The translations under genes and the position numbers were made by a program. A DNA stretch of 64,000 nt, taken from Silurus meridionalis (lineage: Eukaryota > Chordata > Actinopteri > Siluriformes > Siluridae). This document shows, in pieces, positions 55,446 through 64,000 of this stretch (position 1 is its first letter; every line of letters starts with the position of its first letter). Location of the stretch: positions 29,045,132-29,109,131 of the forward strand of contig NC_060885.1 in the NCBI RefSeq assembly GCF_014805685.1, read 5' to 3'. The notes beneath the pieces are model-generated. The model saw only the letters and a program-made list of their open reading frames with translations, had not been told where the DNA came from and did not search any database.

Positions 55446-56333
55446 CAGTAAAACCCCATTGTACGAGCAACCTATAGCCTTGCTGGCAAAATTTTACCCT
55501 ATTTCACGAGCAAATTTCGAAGGCACGAGCAAACCCACGCTGCCGGTTCCCCGTTTTCAGCGGAGGGTCACATCAGTCACTCTCGTTGTTCAGTGCAGCA
55601 AAAACGTAACTTTTTTTAGTTTTATATTTTTATTTCACTAGAATTAGAAATGAGTTTATTAGAGGGACAGCACATGTAGGATGTTTTGGCGACAAGGTGA
55701 GGGAGGCGAGATTGAGATGGTTTGGACATGTGCAGAGAAGGGACATGAATTATATTGGTAGAAGAATGTTGAAGATGGAGCCACCAGGTAGGAGGAAAAG
55801 AGGAAGGCCAAGGAGGAGGTTCATGGATGTGGTGAGGGAAGACATGCAGGTAGTTGATGTGAAAGAGGCAGATGTAGAGGACAGGGTGGTATGGAGACGG
55901 ATGATCCGCTGTGGCGACCCCTAAAGGGAGCAGCCGAAAGAAGAAGAAGAAGAAGATTTTTATTTCACTAGAAATCTTGAAAAATGTCTCCCAAGAAAAT
56001 CAGTGATGGTGCTGTGAAAACGAAAGTAAATAGAATTACCATAGAAACAGAGGAGGTAAGAGCGTGGTGCGTGTCTCACTTGCAATCAACCACTATCACA
56101 TGAGTAAGTGTTAAATTATGTTTACATTATGGTAATTTGCAATGTATTTGTTTGTTAAAATATGCTACAAATACTTTTTAAGTGCAGAAATAAGCGAACA
56201 AATAAGATCTCAGAACGGATTAAATTACTTTTACATTAATTTCTATGGGGAAAATCAGTTCGGACATACGAGCAAATTAACCTACGAGCAATTTTCAAGA
56301 ACGAATTATGCTTGTACAACGGGGTTTTTACTG
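55446..56333 (+). mobile_element. Tigger/pogo transposon remnant keeping the transposase start
   Basis: The ends 'cagtaaaaccccattgtacg' and the reverse complement of the right end ('cagtaaaaaccccgttgtac') match, with TA on both sides (55444-55445, 56334-56335). At 55983 a frame starts MSPKKISDGAVKTKVNR, resembling the N-terminus of Tigger transposases, then breaks off near 56055. A LINE fragment is inserted within it. Confidence 0.85.
55644..55955 (+). mobile_element. 5'-truncated RTE-like LINE inserted in the Tigger remnant
   Basis: Encodes the LINE C-terminal segment ARLRWFGHVQRRD and GRRKRGRPRRRFMD, ending in 'gaaagaagaagaagaag'. An 18-base direct repeat, atttttatttcactagaa, flanks it at 55626-55643 and 55956-55973 and marks a clean target-primed insertion. 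Confidence 0.88.
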
Positions 56334-56418
56334 TACCATTAAAAATATTTAACTTAAAGTTTAATAGCATTGACAATCATGTTACTAGCTGGAACGCTTC
56401 AGAGTTGTCCACTATCTA

Positions 56419-59400
56419 AATCACGGGTGTAATCTGTCCAATGGAAGGTGCGGCGTCACTGGCAGGGTAACGTCATGACCAGAAAGCTTTAAAAAGCACA
56501 TGGAGTGAAGCTTCTGTTTGTTCATTTAGCGCTTTGTATGTATTTTATGTCATTGTTTGTCAATTGTTTGTAAAAATATGAAGGTATCTAAGATATATAA
56601 GCACACTTTGTGTGGCTTGCTTGGGAGCAGAGCATGCTAAGTCAGTTCTCGGGGGAGCCGACTGCAAACACTGCACTCGCATGTCTATGCAATCGCTCCG
56701 CTCCTGATAGGCACTCTTTGAGGAGGGTGCCTTGACTCCTCATGGTCTGGCTGAGGCAGAGCGGCAAACTAGTTACTGGGGTTCGCAGATGGACCTCACA
56801 GAGGGTTTCAAGATGGGCTTGTCCCTTTCTCCAACCTCACCTGCCCGGTCCAGTTTCCATTCACTGTGCACGCCATAGCGGTGCTGCAGGCTTATCAGGC
56901 CGATCTGCTGCGAGAGCTAGACTTGGGAGTCATCTCAGGCAACCAATGCAAGAGCTCCGCCATATGGCAGACTTAGCTCTCAGAGCCACTAAAGAGACCA
57001 CTAAGGCCATTGGCCGGTCTATGCCACCCTAACATTTACATTTGCGGCATTTAGCAGACGCCCTTATACAGAGCGACGTACAAAAGTGCTTTTAATCTAA
57101 CCTCAGCAAAAAGGCATCCATGGCCCACCCTGTCAGAAATCTCTGACAGGGACAGGGCCGTACTACTGGAACCTCTCATGCCGCTCTCATGGGGTTGTTT
57201 GATGGGCATAGCCCCAGCCTCATTCCAGCACCTCCCACCGGGAGGCGCAGAAACAAAGTATCGTGACGCGCACTCCCCCTGTTAGTTATCCAGAAGGCGC
57301 TATGGATCGAAGCCCTGGAAAGTGACATGATGGCTGTCATCTTCAATAAGAGGGTTTAGACCAAAAAGTCCTGACATAGGACGTTCTGAGGACTTGGCTG
57401 GGAAAGGGCACGTTGCACCCCCAAGGACCTGGTAGGTTAACCCTGCCAAGGAATGTGTTTCAGGGCATGGCCAGATCCAGCTTCCTCCTTCTTGGTTTTT
57501 GCCCAGCATCGTAGAGGTCTAGGAGGACTCGCCGCTTCATTCGAGGCCACTAGAGCAGAACCAGGGCGTAACCCTGGCTTTAGGCATACCAGAGAGTCTC
57601 AAGAGACTGATACCCCTAAGAGACTACCTGGCAGCTTAGAAAGTTCTGCCAGATGTGTCTTAGTGGGTCCTGCGCACTGTAGAGTGAGGCTATTTGATTC
57701 AGTTTGGGATTTCTCCGCCCTGTTTTAACGGGGATGGTCCCACCCTGGTGGACACTGAGTAGGCTCCTAAAGTTTACTTTCAAGACTGAAGCTTACCAAT
57801 ATGAAGTTCTTTTGTTTGTCCTAGCCCTCTCACCCTGCACCTTTACAATGTGTTTAAATCATATCAAAAATTGGTTGATTTTAGCTCGATCAGAGCATTT
57901 AGTGGTTCACTATCGAGATGTCATTCTCACTCACATAAGGGAGCAGGGGTTTTGAAGGAATGCCAAGAAGAGTATGCTTTCTCCTTTACACTAAACCACT
58001 AGGTCTATCTAGGTCTAATATTGTATTCGACTGCTATGCACGTGCAGCTTTCTCCTGCCTGCATTGCGTCCATCCTTATGACCACTGGAAAGATCAGAGA
58101 AGGGCAGTCACTCACTGTCAAACAGTTCCAGAAACTTCTTCGGCTTATGGCAGCAGCGTCCAATGTGATTTCCACTTGGCACCTGCACACAAAACCCCTT
58201 CAGTGTTGGCTCAGGACCCAGGGGGTTTTAATGAAGGTGAATCCTCTCCATACAATCAACGTCAAGCGGCAAACCCTATGTGCCTTAGACGTTTGTAGAG
58301 GTACAGGGTTCCTATCTCTAGGCCCCATGCTTATGATGGATGCTTCACCCAAGGTCTGTGGGAAGGGCTCCATCTACAATGGCACATCAAAAGCATTTCC
58401 TCCCAGACCTCAGAGGTCCATTCGAACAACACCTCGGTGGTCTCATACATCAACCACCAGGAGGGTCTGCGTTCATGCCCCCTCTACAGGCTGGAGCACC
58501 AGATCCTCCTGTGTAACCAAGAGAGGCTGCGATTACTGATAGCAGCATACATTTTGGACAAAGCAGCAGACACCCTTCGAAACAGGGGTGGTGTCTCCAT
58601 CCTCATGTGGTGGAGCAGATTTGGGAGAAAACCGGCAAGGTCCAGGTAGATTTGTTTGCGTCTTGAGAGACATCGCACTGACCCCTATGGTTCTCCCTGA
58701 CTCCTCCAGCTCTAGAGGTTGCTATGGCACAGGCGTGGTCGAGGCGACGCCTGTACGCATCCCCCATCATGGCACAGTAGTTCACTGCCGCCCAGAGTAA
58801 TGAAGGCTGTGGCTGAGCACAGCTCTGAGGGTCCAGTCCTCCACAGAGATGGTAGAGACCATTCTCCATTCCAAAGTTCATCCACGAGGAGGTCATATGC
58901 AGCGAGATGGCATCTATTCACTGTTTGGTGTGTTCAACAACAATTCAACCAAGTCCACTGCCTGGTCAGTTCAGTGTTGGATTTCCTGCAGGTACTTCTT
59001 GCACCCTAGAGCAGGTTACGTCTTCAAGGTGCCCTCGGTCATCGCATGACCTTTTAGACTCCAGGCATTCTATCCGCCTTCATTTCAGGCCCCAGACCGG
59101 TAAAATCTGAAACGGCTGTGTCCTGTAAAAACACTGGACACGAACGTCCATACAAGTTCTTGGAGGAAATCAGAACAGCTGCTTCTCTGCTACGGCCCTC
59201 TGAGGAGAGGCCTCCCTGCTAATAAGAAGACTCTCAACAGGTGGATTATTGACGCTATTGCATCTTCCTATTAGTCTTCTGGTCTCCATACTTCATTTGG
59301 AGTCAGAGCGCACTCGACCCGGAGTGTGGCAGCCTCTAAAGCTTGGTTATCTGGAGTGTCTCTAAGACATCTTTGACGCTGTGGGCTCGTCCACCCCGCT

Positions 59401-59772
59401 GACCTTTGTCAGGTTTTATAACCTTGACTTCTGTGCCACTCCTGGCTCCTCTGTCCTTCAACCTAGTTGTGCCCATACACACTAGCCAGGGACTGGTCAG
59501 TCTGGCAGTATTGGACTTATGTTCCCAAAGCATTGCGATGCAGCTAGAGTTACTGAAAGAAAACGTCTCTAGGTTATGTATGTAACCATAGTTCCCTGAG
59601 GGAACAAGACACTGCATCCCCTTGACACACTGCTGATGTCTCTGCAGCGGTTGCTTCTCTTTTACAGAAGCTGGCGCTGGCTTCACTCCATGTGCTTTTT
59701 CTAGCTTCCTGGTCATGACGTCACCCCACCAGTGATGCCGCACCTTCCATTGGACAGATTACACACGTGATT
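56419..59772 (+). mobile_element. DIRS-like retrotransposon with inverted terminal repeats, internally deleted
   Basis: The left end 56419-56513 and right end 59680-59772 are inverted repeats of about 93 bases ('ctgtccaatggaaggtgcgg' is in both orientations). Inside, in order: an RT-side segment near 57400-57720, an RNase H/methylase-side segment at 58020-58540 (GKIREGQSLTVKQFQKLLRL, LMAAASNVIS), a following part SYINHQEGLRSCPLYRLEHQ at 58440-58560, and a tyrosine-recombinase-side tail near 59150-59560. All frames are broken. DIRS elements move with a recombinase instead of an integrase, which fits the lack of LTRs and target duplication. Confidence 0.8.
57041..57105. repeat. Short dispersed repeat inside the DIRS element
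   Basis: 'acatttacatttgcggcatt' and 'tagcagacgcccttatacag', a sequence common in teleost genomes, interrupts the DIRS RT region. Confidence 0.5.
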
Positions 59773-59954
59773 CAAAACATGGTCAATGCGAAAGCATTTC
59801 CAAAGCATTGCGATGCAGCGTCTCGTATTCTAGTAGTTTCCCCTTAGGGAAATAGGGTAGCACACCTGAAGACATTCTCATATATGCCAGTAATCAGGAG
59901 AAGTGGGTAAAATCTATATTTCATCCAGTTCAAAAAGGTATACACTCAACACTC

Positions 59955-60945
59955 TTATCAGGACAGAAGTTTTTCATCATCAACTTGAAGACTAAATTAA
60001 TCAGCTCCATCACCAAGAAAGCCCAGCAGCGTCTACTGAAAGGCTGAGGAAAGCTCATCTCCCTCCCCCAATTTTGACCATGTTTTACAAAGGGACCATT
60101 GAGAGCATCCTGAGCAGCTGCATAACTGCATGGTTTGGGAACTGCACCATCTCGGATCGCAAGACCCTATAAAGGATCATGAGGACAGCTGAAAAGATCA
60201 TCAGAGTCTCTCTCCCGTCCATCATGGACATTTACACCACATGCTGCAGTTGCAAAGCCAACAGCATTGTGGACGACCCCACACACTCCTCACACTCTCT
60301 TCATCCTCCTGACATCAGGATAGCGGTTCCTTAGCATTCGGGCCGTCATATCCAGACTGTGTAACAGCTTTTTCCCGCAAGCCATCAGGCTCCTCAATAC
60401 ACAGAAAAACCGGAACTCGCACACACACACTCAACTGTGTGTTACCGAACTGTACAACCTGAACTTAACACACATTTATTACTCATCTCGATCTATTCCA
60501 CCACCATTTATTTATTGTTATTTATACTTAACTATATTACACCGTTGACATGCTGTTTTTGCACCTCTTGTATGCTGCTACTGCTGTTTTTGCACTGCAT
60601 TGTGTTTGTTTACATATACTCTCGGTTATAGTCTTTATAGTCCTGTTTGCACAGTACTGTATATTTAGAGTATACAGTAGGTTTACTGGTCGGCAGTATT
60701 TTATGTGTATTGTCCCACACTGTCTTGTGTTGTCTGTCTGTCTGTACGCTTTTTCGTCTGCACTGTTTGCACTAGGTTGCACACGATGCACTTTACGTAG
60801 ATTTATGTTGGGTGTTGTAGCTCTATGTTGATTAGTGTAGCACCAGGGTTCTGGAGGAACATTGTCTTGTTTTTACTGTGCACTGTGTACCACTGTGTAT
60901 AGTAGAAATTACAAAAAAGGCCTCTTGACTTGACTTGAAATGCTC
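59955..60945 (+). mobile_element. CR1/L2-like LINE 3' fragment
   Basis: 60000-60410 encodes KAQQRL, LTMFYKGTIESILSSCITAW, ILSSCITAWFGNCTISDRKT and later SRLCNSFFPQAIRLLNT, the end of the RT/C-terminal region, in slightly broken frames. The 3' untranslated end runs to 'gacttgacttgaaatg' (about 60930-60945). 5'-truncated next to the DIRS element. Confidence 0.75.
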
Positions 60946-61080
60946 TACACGGCCTTGGACAGTGTATTATTAACAGTAAATACAAAATGTTGTAGTGGAT
61001 TTGATGCGTTTCATAAAACAATTTAAAAATATTTAAGAAAATTATGCATTTCACAATGTAATAAAGACATGCTTACTTAC

Positions 61081-61424
61081 TTATGTCTTTCATTTTCATT
61101 ATGACATTACTGGAATCTTGGGATGTACTGACTTGACATCTAAAAACTCCAACATCATCTTCCACTAAATTTTTCAGTAAGATTGAGAAGTTTCCTTTTG
61201 AGACCTCATTTGAGAAAAAGACAGCTCTGTCTCTAAACACCTGACTCTGGAGATCTGGTCTGTTTTTTCCTTGCTGGAAGAGACTCACTACAGAATCTGA
61301 ATCCATCTTTCTCCATTCCACCTGTAGATCCTCCACAGAAGGTGGACTTTAATAAAGCATGGCAAGAGCACTGATCCTCCCAGCTGAGCCACAAGTGGAC
61401 CCAAGGGGCCATGGACATAGGGAC
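61081..61424 (-). pseudogene. V-set Ig exon of the second Ig copy, one base short
   Basis: 344 bp between AG and a gtaagt donor; copy 1 has 345. VHGPLGPLVAQLGGSVLLPC starts as in copy 1. The frame then shifts at the A run complementary to 61348-61350 (three A; copy 1 has four), after which DLQVEWRKMD, FFSNEVSKGNFSILLKN and VEDDVGVFRCQV follow as expected. Otherwise undamaged. Marked pseudogene only because of the shift, which may be a sequencing error. Confidence 0.75.
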
Positions 61425-61642
61425 CTAGATTAATTGGAAAAAATATAATATCAAAAGGATCCATGCATGTAACAAAACAAATAGATTGCTCATTTTTATT
61501 TATTTTTTACACTTTCCAAAAACAAACAGTTTGGGATAAGTCACATCAAATGTGAAAAAATGTTCAGTTTAACCACTTGAAAAGCATTACAGATAATATG
61601 AACAATAGTTAAAATTGAGATAAGGTGAAATAAAAACATTAC

Positions 61643-61700
61643 CTTCATGTCCGACAGCAAAAACAAACAATACAAATATTAACAAATGCAAAAACCTCAT
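61643..61700 (-). CDS. Signal-peptide exon of the second Ig copy
   Basis: ATG at 61700: MRFLHLLIFVLFVFAVGHE, ending in phase 1 at gtaatg. Parallel to 48566-48614. No Ig2 or membrane exons of this copy were found between it and copy 1; retroelements occupy 56.4-60.9 kb. Confidence 0.8.
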
Positions 61701-62887
<1,187 letters not shown>

Positions 62888-62904
62888 CTAATATATAATA
62901 TCTT

Positions 62905-64000
62905 ATTATTGTCCAAACTGATCAACACAAGGTGAACTCTGAGGTCCAAACTGATCAACACAAGGTGAACTCTGAGGTCCAGGAGGGATGCTTCAGAGCC
63001 AGCAGCATGGCAGGCATCTCTAGGCAATTGATGTGCTGTAGTAGATGGGGCCCTTCCCATAGACCTTGGGTGCAGCGGGCACTCATGACCACTCTCCACC
63101 TCGTTAGGGACTCATCCATCGTAAGCATTACAGAAAAAAACACATTGCATGAAAGTATGCATCCTTTAGATCTACCATGACAAACCAGTCCCCAGATCTG
63201 ATCTGAGACAGGACCTGCTTAAAGGTCAGCATCTTGAACCTCATAAGTGAGCGGTTCAGCTGGCGTAGAACCAGAATAGGACGCAACCCACCATAATTTT
63301 TGGAAACTATGAAATACCGGCTGTAGACCCCGAACTCTCTGTCTAAAGGAGGGACCACCTCTATGGCTTCCTTTCTCAGGAAAGAGTGCTTACTTCCTGT
63401 TGAGAGCCTGCTCAGTTCCCACCAGGGTGGGACAAACCATGTCAATAATGGGGTGAACAAGATCTGAACTAAATTGTCTCGCCTTGATCTACAGTATGCA
63501 GGACCCACAGAGACATGTCTGGCAGAACTTCCAAGGCTGCCAGGTAGTCTCTTAGGAGTATCAGTCTCTCGAGACTGACCTCCGGTACCCTTAGAGCCAG
63601 GTCTATGCCATGGTGCAGCTCTAGTGGCCTCGAAGCAGGCAGCAAGTTCTCCTGGAGAGTGCTCACCGGAGCTAGCCATGCCCTGAAACACTTTTCGTGG
63701 CAGGGTTAAGGAAACAGGTCCCTGAGGGTGCCGGGGCTGGGCGGGCACCAAGAAGTGTGCACTTTCTCAGAACATCCTATGTCAGGACTTTTTAGTCAAA
63801 GCCCTCTTATTCAAGATGGCAGTCATCAGATCTGTCACCTCCCTGGACTTCAACCCTGTGTCCCGCGCCGGATCACTGACAGGACTCATTTCTTCACCTC
63901 CCTATGAGCTTGCTGGACAGAGGGGCTTTTCACTCATTGGCCGTGTCACAATCGCCATGAGCTCCTCGACTTCGGGTTTGCTTAGTGCTGCCCCCCCTTC
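62905..64000 (-). mobile_element. DIRS-like fragment, opposite orientation, running off the window
   Basis: The - strand frame 63128-63751 contains EAIEVVPPLDREFGVYSRYF, GGLRPILVLRQLNRSLMRFK and SGDWFVMVDLKDAYFHA (catalytic Asp of DIRS RT). It then jumps, by deletion of the rest of RT, to an RNase H-side segment in 62955-63143 (DESLTRW, LLQHINCLEM, MLLALKH). The upstream gag-side portion (63470-64000) resembles 57380-57700 of the other DIRS copy in translation. Confidence 0.8.
62911..62976. repeat. Two direct copies of a 33-bp unit
   Basis: 'gtccaaactgatcaacacaa' followed by 'ggtgaactctgag' occurs twice head to tail, within the DIRS RNase H-side sequence. Confidence 0.9.

Overview
The window looks like teleost fish nuclear DNA. 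It is AT-rich and intron-rich. It carries the usual fish mix of Tc1/mariner, Tigger/pogo-like, hAT-like, LINE (L1-, RTE- and CR1/L2-like), Ty3/Gypsy, Ty1/Copia and DIRS elements. I could not fix the species from sequence alone.

Two host gene systems are visible. (1) Positions 1-29 kb hold a tandem family of GT10 alpha-1,3-fucosyltransferases resembling FUT9, on the + strand. Each copy has one coding exon behind a splice acceptor. Copy A (7525-8651) is complete except for a one-base frame break, copy B (15157-15602) is a clear pseudogene, and copy C (27664-28800) is intact. Non-coding blocks upstream of each copy are homologous to one another, so whole units were duplicated. Transposons later expanded unit A (LINE-1 plus an LTR element) and unit B (a Ty1/Copia element with a Tigger-like element inside its LTR). 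Unit C stays compact.

(2) Positions 34-49 kb on the - strand hold an immunoglobulin-superfamily gene: a signal-peptide exon, two V-like Ig exons, then at least twelve small exons. Almost all of the small exons encode one hydrophobic segment, and all have phase-1 boundaries and lengths divisible by three. This layout resembles the butyrophilin/Skint/B7 group but predicts a polytopic protein. A second signal-plus-V-exon copy lies upstream at 61.1-61.7 kb, with no downstream exons of its own found. The introns are full of transposons, yet none of the twelve small exons has a stop codon.

Other regions: a Gmr1-type Gypsy element (36.5-39.9 kb, integrase before reverse transcriptase, SCAN-like gag) sits in an intron of the Ig gene. 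A DIRS-like element with inverted terminal repeats lies at 56.4-59.8 kb, a CR1/L2-like LINE tail at 60-60.9 kb, and an oppositely oriented DIRS fragment at 62.9-64 kb. Positions 17.4-25.3, 28.8-31, 49.2-51.7 and 52-53.7 kb are largely featureless to me. Three reading-frame breaks in host genes are each a one-base shortening of an A/T run, which suggests assembly error as much as gene decay.
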